Notes: generated from the sequence alone by a model not told the origin. A stretch of 22,984 bases of DNA from Hysterium pulicare CBS 123377 (GCA_000467715.1 AJFK01000376.1:1-22984), one strand, 5' to 3'; numbered from the stretch's first letter, positions 9,517 to 21,097 are shown. Made by a program: numbers and translations.

Positions 9517-10999
9517 TCAAGCTCGGACTAGGGCATGTACATGTTCCTTCCTAAGCTGCTCTTCATCGTTCATCTCAAATGCGAAATTGAAGATCTTTCC
9601 CGCAACCGAGAGAGGCCTGTCATCCTTTGCCTCGTCTTCGTCTGAATTCCCATCTTTCGTACTGGCGGCGGCAGAAGAAGATGAATCCTCCTCGGCTTTG
9701 GAGCTACTACGGCCCATATGCTGAATGACACTCGGCGTCAGCGCCCACCGCAACAACTCGTCCCCTCTACCACCACCATAACCCCCGTTGGAGATACTGC
9801 GCTCGGCAAACTCCTCGATGAGCACGTCGACGAAGCCGATTCTTCTCTCCTCAAACCAGTCCACTAATTCTAGGATTCTCTCTCGCGGGAAAAGTAGCCC
9901 TTGAGAGCAACACCCATATTTCTTCATCTCGTTCACCCCGGGCTTAATAGGAAGGACTGTCACAGGGCCCGCGGCGAAGAAGAGCGCGATGCAGAGCGGA
10001 AAGTATACCAAAGTTATCACGGTAAGGTTACGGCTTGTAAGGTGGCGTTGTAGTCGTAGAGAGTAGGAGCGAACGAAAAGGAGCATTAGGGTGGACCCTG
10101 TGACGAAGACGATGGACTGGATGAGATAAGTTGACCAGGACTCGACATTCCAACCAAGAAAGACTTCGGTGTAGAATAGGCGGAGGTATAGGACTGGGAA
10201 AGCCGGTTTTAGTCTCCTCAACTTCTACCATGAACGAGAATTGGGGGGTTAGGAAGGGATGGAGATAGTGATGGAGGAGAGACTTACAATCCTTCGGGGA
10301 TGATCTAAGTATCGACGTTTTTGACTCTGCTTGCGCCAAAGCGGTCATTGTGCGATGATACCATCCATCCATGGCGAGGATATCGTCTTCGAAGATGGCA
10401 ACATATGGGGTTTCCTTCGCGAAGCAGGCCCGGAGAAGTTTGGTATAATCGAGAAGCCCCTTCTCTCGGAATAGACCTGCTTTTTTTTCGAGTTGAATGA
10501 TGTGTGCCATCATCTCATGCGACCGGTTCTGGTAAACAAGAACTTCATCCGCGAGCGTGGAGAGCCATCGAGAGGAATAAGCAGGGTGCTTTCTGGGCTC
10601 GCTGTGAGGTATGAAGACGATCAAGTAGATCTCATCTCTCTCCGAGGTGCTCAAGCCCTCGAGTAGAGAACCAATTGCTGCTTGCAAATAATCGGCTCCG
10701 TCTCTGGCTATTGATGGAATGCCGACGCAAAGGCGCCTGGGGGAAGGCAATACGGAGGTCTCCGCGGCTGCAACGCTGCCTTTCACATGCGTCACAGTAC
10801 TCTGGCTTTCGTGGACGAAGGACTCGGCTTGCTTCCGGCGGACGGAGGAGTATATCGGCACATACGCCCGTCGGGGGTCGAAGAAAAATGAGGTGGGGTC
10901 CCGCCAGCAGATATGGTAAAGGCAGTACGCTATAGCGAGGTACAAAATGGCAAGAATGGCGAAGGCCGAACTTGCTGGCGATGAGAATCGTATGAGCAT
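9517..10999 (-). CDS. PGAP4-like membrane glycosyltransferase
   Basis: Two exons: 10999-10288 and 10193-9517, giving 462 aa. The 94-nt intron has a GTAAGT donor and a pyrimidine-rich TTTCCCAG acceptor. A nearer acceptor (GGTAG, 10222) was rejected because it gives an immediate stop. The order of parts fits the PGAP4 (TMEM246) family, which adds GalNAc to GPI-anchor glycans in the Golgi. These are an N-terminal membrane span (residues about 10-30), a GT-A start (LCVGIPSIARDGADYLQAAI), a FEDD metal-binding motif at residues 203-206, a pair of membrane spans inserted into the catalytic domain (about 259-278 and 294-312), and a second catalytic half (CCSQGLLFPRERILELVDWF, then VIQHMGRSSS). Odd points: a C-terminal tail of some 60 residues rich in Ser, Asp and Glu, and a Gly-rich loop (GGYGGGRGDE). 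The family call rests on layout and motifs. The exact acceptor sugar in fungi is not known to me. Confidence 0.8.
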
Positions 11000-12547
11000 C
11001 CCGAAAACATAGACTTGGTGGGAGTTGTTTGTTGACTTTGAACAGGTGGGTAGAGGCTGAGTTTTGACACTTCACTCGGGCAGGTGAGCAAACGTGAATC
11101 TTGGTCATAGGTGAGAACGAGCCAGTAGACGCAACGAAGAGAATCGCTGTAAAGTCAACTACCACGAACTCCGGCATTCAGTCGATCGGGAGATGAAATT
11201 CCTTTAGTGAACTGTATGTACCTCCAGCTACTCGTACTGAAATCCAATTTGCTGCGGCCGAGGTTCTAAAAAGCTGGGTCTTCACTTACTGTATTGATAG
11301 AATGGTCGTGTCTGGGATAGGAAAGTAGCAAATGTGAAGCTTCTTTCATTCGGGTGTCCGTCCCGTATTACCGTTCACACGGTTACGCCGAGAGTCGCAC
11401 TTGCAATGGATTTGACCTGCGGACCTGCAATTATGTAGCGAAATGGCCGCACGATATTCAGTCTCGAGGATCGAGAGGGGTTTTGCATGCTTGCCTCACA
11501 CAAGGGACAAATATTTGCGCCGGGGATGCGCCGGGGCAAGACTTCGAATTAGGTCGCCGATAAGGTAGGAAGAGTTTAGAAAGGAGCGGAATCGGAAAGC
11601 CATTTAGATATTCTAGTACCTTGGCCGAGAACAATGCCTCCTATGTAAGCCCATCTGCTAGAGACCGGCGTTGATTGAGGTATACCCATGCCTGTGACCC
11701 GTTGTGGAAGTTCCTGACGGACGAATCCCAGCTGGTCGTGATGATATCGGACCCATGGTGCTACGTTGCAAGTTTGACTTGCAGCCGTCTCTGCACGAAA
11801 GAGACTTACTTAGAGTTTGCAGCGTGCAGACGGTAAGAATGGGCTAAGGAGGTGAACAGGACCTCGCACCCCCACGCCTCCCCAGTTGTACAGCCTTGTC
11901 CACGAGAGACTCGCCACATCAGTTCTCCCCCTGCCTCCGTTCTGACCTGCCTTACGCGCTCCGTTCTGACCAACGCATATATTTTCAAATCTTGGTAAGA
12001 GTTTCACAACATGAATATGCACCCCTTCTAACATATCCTGCAGTGATAGGGGGTCAAGGATATACATGCTTATTCAGGCACCTTCCAGCATCAAGAAGCT
12101 GACGAGAACAGCTTTCGAATAGTCTCAGTTCGCACGTGAGTCCATGATGGAGTAGGAATGCGTCGCTCCACATTCCATTCGTCGTTGTTGTTGTCGTCGT
12201 CCTCTACATCTCACAACCTGTTGAACAATGGAGCCTTTCCGTCTGCTGGAACTCATCCGAACTGTGAATCGATACTTTCTGAAAACCCCAGATCGTTCAT
12301 ACGGCCGTACAAGCTCAACATGAGGTTCACAGGGTGGCAGAAAGGGGAAGGAAACCGAGGCAATATGGCGACTCGCAAAGGGTTCAAGCATATAATGGCC
12401 CTATCGCTGCTCTTGTCATGTCAACTTCATCTCAGCGACTCCTTACCAACTGGACCCTTCTCAAAGTTTTCCTTAGACTGCATCCCAGCCCAAAGGTCGG
12501 TTGTCAAACAGCGATCTTGAATATATCCAGAGCCCTCCTAATCAGCC
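11000..12547. other. Long region without a supported gene
   Basis: It should hold the promoter of the minus-strand glycosyltransferase at its left and that of the plus-strand secreted-protein gene at its right (a TATAAT at about 12391 is about 155 bases before that start). A short GTT/GTC triplet run lies at about 12181-12200. Open frames such as 12158-12520 (plus) and 12125-12391 (minus) are low-complexity and overlap in antisense. Confidence 0.45.
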
Positions 12548-12991
12548 ATGCAGATGTTCCCCGTCAAAACTCTTCTGTCCCTCTCCATCTTATTCGCGTC
12601 CTCAACGACCGCATCTCTGACATGCGAGACTTCCGACGCTTCTCCCACTGAAGCAGACATCGCACTCGCCATATCTGACCTCCAGTCGCGCGCCGGAAAT
12701 TGTCCGCAGACGAATGGAGAGGCGTCTGGTTAATTCCTTCCCTTTTTCTTCTTTCTCTTGCAGGCCCCGATGACCTAATAAAAGACCGCAGATTGTACGA
12801 CATTAACGAGGAAAGGCTCCGCGGCCATCGGCATCTGCGGCGGTGTTGACTCGGGCAGAACCGCCATTTCGTGCTTCCAAGTGGGCGATGATGCGAACCA
12901 AGTTCTCCAAAGTTGTGGGAGTGGTTCCGGGAAGGCGGGAGGAACGTACGAAATTAGTGCCTCAAAACGGATCATTGTGTTCCATTCATAG
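12548..12991 (+). CDS. Small secreted six-cysteine protein
   Basis: Two exons: 12548-12728 and 12792-12991, giving 126 aa. The 63-nt intron has a weak GTTAAT donor, a CTAAT branch 14 bases before the end, and a CCGCAG acceptor; the split codon becomes Asp. A second in-frame Met follows two codons after the first. Residues 1-23 form a clear signal peptide (KTLLSLSILFASSTTAS). The mature part has six Cys at positions 26, 52, 62, 76, 88 and 102, an even number as expected for disulfides. It includes SAAIGICGGVDSGRTAISCF and ends in RIIVFHS. The exon 2 protein reads cleanly to a stop and supplies four of the six Cys, which supports the splice. Size, leader and cysteine content are those of many fungal apoplastic effectors or surface proteins. 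I do not recognise the family and assign no activity. Confidence 0.75.
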
Positions 12992-14933
12992 ATTAAGCTT
13001 GCGCTTGAATTTGGGATTCGGGATAGAGGAGATAAGGTTGTGTGGTGGCTATGCGCCTCCGAGAGAAGAATCTTGCAAGAAAGCGGACGTCAAGGAGAGA
13101 TTGTAATCCTCTAGGTTGAGCATTACCATGTTTCAATCGCTGAGTCTTCTTCGTCTTGACGTAGATAGCGTTGATTACTGAATCCCGAGTGGTGAATCGG
13201 ACGGCAACTCCACGGTAGCCTGTTAATGAGTGACACATTGCTCTTGACGCCCTGTAGCCTAGTAGTGATAGTGCTGATAGATGCCTTTGGGGACTGCTAC
13301 GCTGTGGAGTGACGAAACCGCTTTGGAAAGAACTCAGCAGGATCCGTGCACAGGGCTACCAGTGGGTGTATACAAAGCCTGAGGAATACGAGCATGTTAT
13401 GCAAGGCGATTCAACATTACAACATAACTAAAAATCACAATTCCCGGTAAATCACATGGTCTGCTTCAGCCATAGTAGAACCAGCTTGAACATTATACAC
13501 AAATGGAATGGGAACGATACCGAGACTGTATGCCCTGTCGAGTTTTCCCTTTCAGCCTCGATTGCCAGCAAGTACATGCCCAATATCATCACGACAGTAT
13601 GCGACCGAATCATCGGCAGCAGAATTGGGCCTCCATTGCCACACAGGGTCCCTAACGTTCCGATGCATGAACATTGCTTCGGAAGTTCAAGGCGACGACG
13701 CTTCCTGGCCTTGTATATGTGTATGATCCAGGTGGTATAGGAGAGTACGCGGTGGGTCCTTGAAACATTCCAAATCATGCCGTGTTCCAATTTCGCTTGG
13801 TACTGGCTGTGATCATATCTGATTCTGGAATCGTCTGCAACCTTTCGGTATCAAGACGCATCGGCATGTTTTGCTGAGAGGGATAGCGTGTCCAGGGTTG
13901 ATAGCAAATCGATTTTCAGGAGTCAGTTAGGCACATAACTGTCAACTACACAATTAGTATATGACTAAACAATGCGCAAAGTAAATCTCAAATTGTGGGT
14001 ATGCACGGAGGCTTTGGGGGGCGTGATATTGAAGACGACGCTCCGAGGATGCATCATTGGAGAACTTACGGAATCATCGCAATGGCGAAAGCGCGAGCGA
14101 CTTCCGTTGCAAGGGTTGTTTCACAATGCCCACCAGAGCCACCGTGTAAGTCGAACGCTTACGACCTCCTCCGTTCACTGAAGGCGTGCTGCATTGGAAC
14201 TTATAGTAGGCTTCCTTGATAGAAAGCAAGCATCGCTATTCTATCTGAGGAGCGGGGTGTTCGCGATCGGCTGGAGGTTTGGGGAGGATGCATAGTAGTG
14301 CTTTGCTTTGCTTTAAGGCAGACTCTAGTTCTTGATTGTGGTATTGGGCTGTGTTGATGTACGGCTGCGCTGGTGCATGCAGGTGGTTTGCGTGCCTGCT
14401 CGGGGATTCCAGAGACCGGAGTTTTGTTTTCCCGGCACCCGAATATAGCGTGTTCACCATAGGAAATACAAACACGTCACGTTCAAGTAGTAGAAGTTAG
14501 AGTTCGCATATTACTCCTGTATCCATTTCAAGAGATCCAGAGCGGGTGAGTTTTGACGATGCGAAATAGTTTTTGCTGTAGTATCGTACCGAATCGTGAT
14601 GTATCGATATCGCCCCACCCGGAGAATATTCGGGACATAGTTCTTGCGGAACACCACACGGCACACGTGTGGGCGGCGAAGTAAGCTTGAAGACTGATGC
14701 ACAGCGTGGGATCTTTGGAAGTAGATACGTAGTTACATTTCCTTGTCAAAGCAATTGGATCATCACGAGCCCTACATAACCCATACAGATAGACTCGCGA
14801 GACTCCAACACCGTACCAGCAAGAAACGAAAGGGCCGAAGGTGCCATGTTTGAACAACGGAAAAGAGAAAGCATGGTATATACATGCACAGACATAACAA
14901 GGTGACACCATTCTCCCAAGGATCCGGAAGGGG
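12992..14933. other. Long region without a supported gene
   Basis: Several mid-sized open frames occur on both strands (13452-13790 minus, 13456-13740 plus, 13995-14219 plus, 14528-14911 minus). They overlap each other, lack domains, and could not be joined into longer frames with good splice sites. A His/Gly-rich start (MHGGFGGRDIEDDAPRMHHW, from 14001) looks protein-like, but no continuation was found. Confidence 0.4.
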
Positions 14934-16710
14934 TTAAAGTTCCGACTCAGAGCTGATATAATGTGGATTAGATGCTAGCGAGTGGGCAAAACGTCCCCGC
15001 GAGTCTAGATCATACTCGTCATCTAAACCTAGGTCTATTAGGGGCTCATCAATTAGATTGACCATTGTGGGCGCGGGTTGAGCTGCTGGCTTGGGATGAG
15101 CCGCTGGCTCAGGTTGACTGCGTCGACTGGCAGAATTGTCCACCCTCCGGGAGCGTATCCGGCGTGGTGCTGGCCTTTCATGAAGAGCTTGCACAGGCTG
15201 AGCCACCGGCTCGACTTTGCCTCGGTGCTTCCGCCGGAGGGGCTCTGGCGCGTTCATAGGTGCTGCTGGTTTCGCTGGTGGAGCAACTTTTCCAGAATTG
15301 CCTGGAAGGCTCTGTTGTGGCGGAGCAGAAGTTTCGACCTTCGACGAGCGTGTCGATGGCGCATGAGTGCCAGCTCTCGAGCCTTGCACAACGCTTGGTA
15401 ATGCTCCGAGATACCGCGACATGATGCGCATATCTTTCTTCAGGTTGTCGATCTCGTTGTCTCTCTGCGCAATATCTTCTGCCACGGCTTCTTTGAGCGA
15501 CTTCATGTCCGCCTGTTGCGAAAGCTCCATAGTGCGAAAGGCTCCCAGTGTGGACTTCTGAAAAGCCACCTGCATTTCGTAGATTGCCTTCGCCATGTCT
15601 ACTGGCGTACTTGGTCGGGCTTTGGATGAGTTGCTGGGAAGGGGTTCGTTTGAAAAGGCCCTCTGCCGAACGTCTTTGACTGGATTCGACTTTGCTTGAC
15701 GTGGGGCCACGTCCTCATCACTGGAAATGACGTTATCGCTCATACTGCCTGGTGTGAAGTCAGTATCTATGCGAATAACCGGAAAGCAAACATGTTTGAA
15801 TGAAAGCTGAAGAGCGGTTCGACTTACTTGTCGACAATTGGGAATGATGACGAGATTTGGGAGGTTGCTTGGTTGGAACTTCATGCGAAATCAAACCATT
15901 CTCTTTACCGCGTGGGGCGGGCTTAGACTTGGCTTTGGGTGAAGGCGCCTCGTAATCGGAGATGTTTTCATCGTCACTCAGTACGACTGGTGTGCAGTCA
16001 GCATACGTGTCAGTGTATCGGGAAATGACCTGGCGAAAAAAGAAAGGGTTGAAAGAGACTCGACTCACCGGTTAATGCTTGGGAGAATTGACCAGACCCT
16101 GAGGGCTTTCTGAGGGGTCTTGTGTGCGTGATAGATGGCGTTTCCTGACTACGTCTACAGGGTCTGGACATGACAGTAATCGGAGGTACCTCGTCATCGG
16201 AAGATATGTGGCCATGGCTCGACCTTCCTGATCTGAGTTAGGATCTCTGTTGGTGCGTCTGGAAACAAATGTGATCGAAGAAAACTTAAACAACGTTTGA
16301 CTTACTTATTGATGCCGCGGAAGAGAACCCGGATGCAACAGGCTTCTTCAAGCAGCTTTTTAAGGGGGGCGTAAACCGGGGTGTAGGGGCCACATAGGCA
16401 TTGAACGATGCCGATTTCCGTTTGCCATCACGTGTTTCTGGTGCTCTATGGGTGGGTTCTGGGGTCGAGTCTTCGGAATCGCTATATTCAATGTCTTTTC
16501 ATGCGTTAGTAACGTCGAGTAACGTGAGGATAGTGTGGGAAGAGGATGAAGATGAGACTTACGGGCTTTGCGACGTGGTGGAGCTGATGGGGCATTGGTA
16601 TGGTAAACTTCTCGTTGGTGCTGATGGCAGCGGTCCCTGTCATCGAGTGTCTTAGACGCGGTGCGACTGCATCTATCGCCGTACTTGGTCGTGCCCGTGC
16701 ACGTTGCCAT
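14934..16710 (-). CDS. Zinc-knuckle protein with repeated SUMO-interacting-like motifs and coiled coil
   Basis: Five exons on the minus strand: 16710-16563, 16494-16306, 16227-16069, 15986-15828 and 15748-14934, giving 489 aa. All four introns (68, 78, 82, 79 nt) are phase 1. Intron 1 has a perfect TACTAAC branch; introns 3 and 4 both end CACACCAG. Residues 1-31 form a small zinc-knuckle-like motif (CTGTTKYGDRC, then RCHQH; Cys 4, 14, 28 and His 31). Exons 2 to 5 each open with a short acidic motif: IEYSDSED (51-58), HISSDDEV (119-126), VVLSDDENI (166-174) and VISSDED (225-231). The C-terminus has VNLIDEPLIDLGLDDEYD from 448 and ends YISSESEL. Several of these match the hydrophobic-core-plus-acid layout of SUMO-interacting motifs. 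Residues about 270-330 are predicted helix or coiled coil; the rest is Pro/Ala/Arg-rich and probably disordered. Short basic stretches (RRIRSRR) suit a nuclear protein. The function is not known to me. Confidence 0.75.
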
Positions 16711-19662
16711 TTTGGAGTCGTAGAAATACGATAAAGCTTGATAAGGGGATGTTGAAGTTTGAAGTGTTATTGGAGGCAATGTTGAAGGGATGTGGAAGGA
16801 GAAAGCTATTCAAGTCGGCATGGGGAATGATATATGCGTTGCAGAATCCGGCTGGATTTGTATGAATGGGAAGCATAACCTATCAATTGGCCAGTTTTGG
16901 AACCTCACAGAGGAGCAAACAGCAGTGGCAGAGACTGAAGCGGTAAAGCCAGAAGTGAACGAAAACAACTGGTCATATCTGAAACCGACGTTGGTAGATG
17001 CATGCTCTACTAAGACTGTACCAGTAGAAGAGAAATGGTGGCTTGCTTGCCGTGAGGGGTTATGAAACATTTCTGGCCAAAGCTCTGTATGCCTGGCTGT
17101 TGGTGTCAATATGATAGTCTAGAAAGACCGACAGAGGGATAATTCCCTCATAGGCTGCATAAGCAAGGCTCTAATGATGCTGCGGTTTCCCGTGGAGAAG
17201 AAGGAGTCAAGTTTCTGCTGATGGGTGCGTCTGTAGGAACGGTCATCACGCAGGCCAGATTTGGGTGCCATGAGCGACGGAAAAAATTAAAAACTTGAAG
17301 GCATATCCGAAATGCAGTGGTCGATAATCACGCAGTGTTTTAGAGAGGTTTAATGGAGAAATTCAGAGGTGCGGTTGGAAGAAGGTTGGTGGATTCCAGG
17401 TCAGCGATCAGCACAAGCTCCCGGAGGTGCCCCTACTGGAGCCCTGGAGACGATCCGCTTTTTTAGACCTACAACTCAAACACGACGATATAGAAACAGC
17501 TGGATGACTTCCTACGATAATTTAATATCTCGAGAGGAGAAAATGATTGATCTGAGTTGGAAATGACAGGAATTCCTTGCTGCTCAAAGGCATTGAAACC
17601 CTCAGTTCTGAACGAAAATTTTCCCCGGGCGCTCTATCGGACTCCAGCGGATACCGTAGAGCACTGTCCGAACTGGAAGATCTACACGAATGTCAAACGA
17701 AGGATGAATAGTGAATGATGCAGAACACCTGTACTGATGACGAAGACAGCTGTGCGTGAGGGCGAAAGGAGACTCGAATTCGGCGTTCGTTCATCCGGTG
17801 TAAAGCTTTTCCACCCCGTCGCAATACCATGGAGCACATATCCGCGCAAGTCTTCAATTTCTTGACCACACTGCTTCTTAATATAGTCATCTTTCCTTCC
17901 CTCTTCAATGACGGGGAAGTCTTCTCATTGAATCCATTCGCCCATCTCAAAATGCGACAAGTCTCCTCTACTCCGGTTCTCACAACGAGCCCTTGGCCTG
18001 TTGCCTTCTACCAACGCTTAGTTCTACAGCACTCACAGTTAGTATGTCATATGCCAGCAAGTTGAAACGTCTCTACCGCAAAGAATCAGGAAACCAAGAT
18101 TATCTCGGTGCCTTTTCCTACCCTCTAGCATCCTTTTTAATCATTTTTCATTTTCATTCGGGCATATCGGGAATAAGAGCAACATTCCAGGACCTGTCCA
18201 TCCAGCTTGATGACCAAAGTTCCGTTTCCTGGTCCTGAATATGACTGTCTGGTCGTAACGGAGCTACGCGGAGAGAGTCCTGGGCATGATGATAGATTCA
18301 TCGCAGCTGGAGCACAATACGGAGACCTGTCCGCTATCGGAGCCAATTAAGGTACCTACATGGTTATATGTCATCCATTCGAACCATTAGAACCTCGAAC
18401 ACTTTGCGGCAGTTATTAAGATCTGCTCTTCAATTGGCCGCGATTTACGACGCAGATGCGATCCAAGTGGGAAAGGTATAATCCCCAGTCACCCGCAGCC
18501 GTCATCTCACCCAGCGGCGGCAAGAGCAAATCTGTCACGGCGCTCAACCCCATGCACTCCTTACTCTCCAGCCCCGAAGTTGTATGCAAGGAGGAAAGAA
18601 GGAAGCTAAAATGCGATGATCAGACCTGCAGTGGAAGATATGGGCATACTCTCGATTTACCTCCACAGGCGGCCGCCGCCAACGCAGTCTATCGATCGCT
18701 TATGAACTCATGAATCTCGATAATTTCGTCCTCTCAACCAGCTCACTATGTCGTACTAATCGTACCAAGTGTCGGTGTTAGAAGGGCTCTTTACCACGAC
18801 CACCAACCGAAGCATGATGATCATTAGACCGGCTATTGTCAACCCACTAGGTACGGCAGTCACTTGATCGTTAAAGCCCAAATGAATCGCTCGCGAGTTC
18901 AGCCTGTCAATTCCAATAAGCGTCGATGAATACATAGCCATGACCTACAATGCAGGTCGTATCGAAATGGACGAGGATGGATTACTTGGAGTCGGAGCCG
19001 ACGAAATTGGATTTTGGCAACGTCAATGACACTCCAGCCGTACCACGGACAAGGGTCTACAAACACGCCTGTTTTCGCAAGTGTCATTTCGGGGGAGTCT
19101 CTTTGCTCGCCAATTATTCTTGATATCATACGGCTCTACCCCTCATCCAGCAGTCCCCCGAGCCAATGCTATCGGTTTTGGAATTCCAGAACACAGGCCG
19201 GCTCTCTTCACGAGGGACACTTCCACAGAACAACTACCTCGGAGGACATATGAATATGCAATGTGTCTCATATCTTACTCATTGCAAGTGTCTCTACGCC
19301 AAACTCGCCTCACTGTTGACCCCTTTCGATCCGGGTTTGCCTCTTTAGATCACCGCTGTAGACGTTAGCTCAACAACGCATCTATAGGCAGGAGGCTGTT
19401 GGCGTTGGATTACGAAGCTGCATCCTCACATGTAGTTACATGATGGTGGGGAGATATGGCGATTCCATTGCACAAATTGAGCACTCAAAGTTTGTGTCAC
19501 TGCTTTTTCTGTGTGAGGCTTCAACTGTTTTGTGTTTACCTCTCAACTAACGCTACAAGCCAACAATGGCCTCAACCCGATCCCGAGAACATCGCTCTCA
19601 TACTTGCCCACGTGACTTTCATGTGATCTAGTGCTGTATAGTGCAAAAGCTGGGGACCCACA
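16711..19662. other. Nearly 3 kb without a supported gene
   Basis: The left edge is the promoter of the zinc-knuckle gene. A plus-strand frame at 16790-17065 (91 codons, ATG start) is opposed by an antisense frame of like length and has no features. Around 18219-18350 and 18456-18713 the plus strand has protein-like stretches in one frame (VVTELRGESPGHDDRFIAAG; later PPQAAAANAVYRSLMNS) broken by stops. The minus strand at 18941-18756 has a hydrophobic segment (SGLTIAGLMIIMLRLVVVV). These could be remains of old genes, but I cannot connect them. Confidence 0.4.
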
Positions 19663-20394
19663 TCAAGTTACGTCTTTGTCGATCGAATGAACTGCCAGCA
19701 AGCGTTGTAACTTCTGAATCTCCTCTCGGTACTGCTGCCATGCTAGTTCCCTTTCCATTCGTTTATGTTCTAACGATTCGCCCTTGCGCTGAGCTTCCCG
19801 GATCATACACGATACCGACATGTCGCCTCCCTTCTCCTACGTCAGCAAGAGCGGTCTACATGCCACTCCCCACATCTGACAGATGACTCTGCCAAGCAGG
19901 ATTACGGTCGAAAGAAGGCTCCCACTTACGCTGCTTTCAGCCAGTGAAAGAAGGTACTCCAAATGTGCACGCTCCTCCGACCAAGGCCATTGCTCCGGCG
20001 CCCACACCCAGCCGTCCTCATCTCTCACACTGAAAGAATTGGCGGGAGGAGGCACAGCATCCCAGCTCTCTTTTCCAAAGATCGATGGGATCTCCTGCAC
20101 GGTTGCCCAGTATCGGTTCATAGCTGGTGATACGAACGCGGGAAAGTGGCCGTTGTGCAGGCTACTTCGGATAGTGGCCGATATAGTCAATGCGATGGTG
20201 ACCAGAATTGGATTGCTGCAGGAAGAGACGCAGAAATGGGCTAACAAATATAGGGGGCTGCGGGATGAAACAAGACGAAGCATCTCTCGCGACGGCTCTG
20301 GCAGATTCTTTAATGACATTGCTAATTGGCAAATCTCACGAAGATAATGATGCCGTTTGTCGGTATCCCAGGAGTTGATGTTCCACAAGCTCAT
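19663..20394 (-). CDS. Hypothetical two-exon protein, 5' end uncertain
   Basis: Exons 20394-19930 and 19836-19663 give 212 aa from the first in-frame ATG. The 93-nt intron (GTAAGT donor, GACGTAG end) is phase 0. Its last three bases are an in-frame TAG, so an unspliced message stops exactly at the intron end. The exon 2 protein is a strong amphipathic helix (EAQRKGESLEHKRMERELAW, then QQYREEIQKLQRLLAV), far too regular for chance. Exon 1 carries WDTDKRHHYLREICQLA, CVSSCSNPILVTI and an unusual Trp-rich segment (DGWVWAPEQWPWSEERAHLE). The frame stays open upstream to about 20560 without ATG (KPQRPSCLSSLFTPLERA, PEKPLCRCAQ). There is an acceptor-like GTCGTCAG just before 20526, so an upstream exon is likely missing from my model. 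Family not recognised. Confidence 0.6.
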
Positions 20395-21097
20395 TGACTG
20401 TGCACAACGGCACAAGGGTTTTTCGGGATGTGGTACAATTTCCACTTCCCCGGATCTTGGTTGATCTGCACGTTCCAGAGGCGTGAAAAGCGAGCTAAGG
20501 CACGATGGACGTTGAGGTTTCACGACCTGACGACGCAGGTGCTTGGAAAATAAACGCCTCGGTTATGATTTCCCACCTTTTTGGAGGCTCCTATCTCCCA
20601 TGCTTTGGTGCAATTGCTTGCCTTCCAAGTTTCTTTATTATGGTGTAGAGAGCTGCAGACAAACCCAGTAACCGGCCGCCCCTGTCTGAGAAATTTCGGT
20701 CACTTGCAGGATGCGAGAAGTAGAACAAGGATGCCGTTGAGTCTCTTGCCATCGGGAATTAGCTCAAATGTATGTCTCTTTCCGATGACTATCGCTTCGA
20801 CCCACCAGCTTCAATTCCATAGGTCACTTAGAAACGTGCCCAATCTCACCAGGGGCCGTGTGGAGACCACTTCCAATGGTTCGGGAGTCAGCTTTAGCAC
20901 GACGCAGAGACGTTCATAGAGACAAACGCAGCTTGGCCCTCTCCGTGCTGGCAGCCTGATCGTATTGTGTTGGTCACGGGCCGCTCCGCCACCTTCACAC
21001 CTACCTCCGCAGCATTCATCGAGCTGCTTGCTCGCGTTCAGACTCACAGACACATCAAATTTGTCGAGTTCCATCATATTCACCAAACCTAGTCAAT
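20395..21097. other. Divergent promoter region
   Basis: It lies between the start of the minus-strand hypothetical gene and the start of the plus-strand dsRBD gene. The left 130-165 bases are an open extension of the hypothetical gene and may be coding. The rest has overlapping frames on both strands (20581-20919 plus, 20811-21086 minus) with no domain. Confidence 0.4.

Noticed and set aside
10222-10287. Short intron in the glycosyltransferase using the GGTAG acceptor
   Set aside because: It creates an immediate stop codon; the acceptor at 10194 keeps frame and restores LYLRLFYTE in the expected place.
13452-13790. Overlapping frames on both strands, one with several Cys
   Set aside because: No signal peptide, no splice partners, and no pattern beyond chance.
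16790-17065. 91-codon plus-strand frame with ATG
   Set aside because: It has a mirrored antisense frame, lies in the promoter of the zinc-knuckle gene, and shows no domain.
18368-18382. B-box-like sequence on the minus strand (GGTTCGAATGG)
   Set aside because: No A box or cloverleaf could be drawn around it, so no tRNA is called.
18219-18713. Protein-like plus-strand segments
   Set aside because: Stops between the segments could not be removed by plausible introns; the remains are too short to assign.
18756-18941. Hydrophobic minus-strand frame that might be a transporter fragment
   Set aside because: A single hydrophobic segment with no flanking family motifs.
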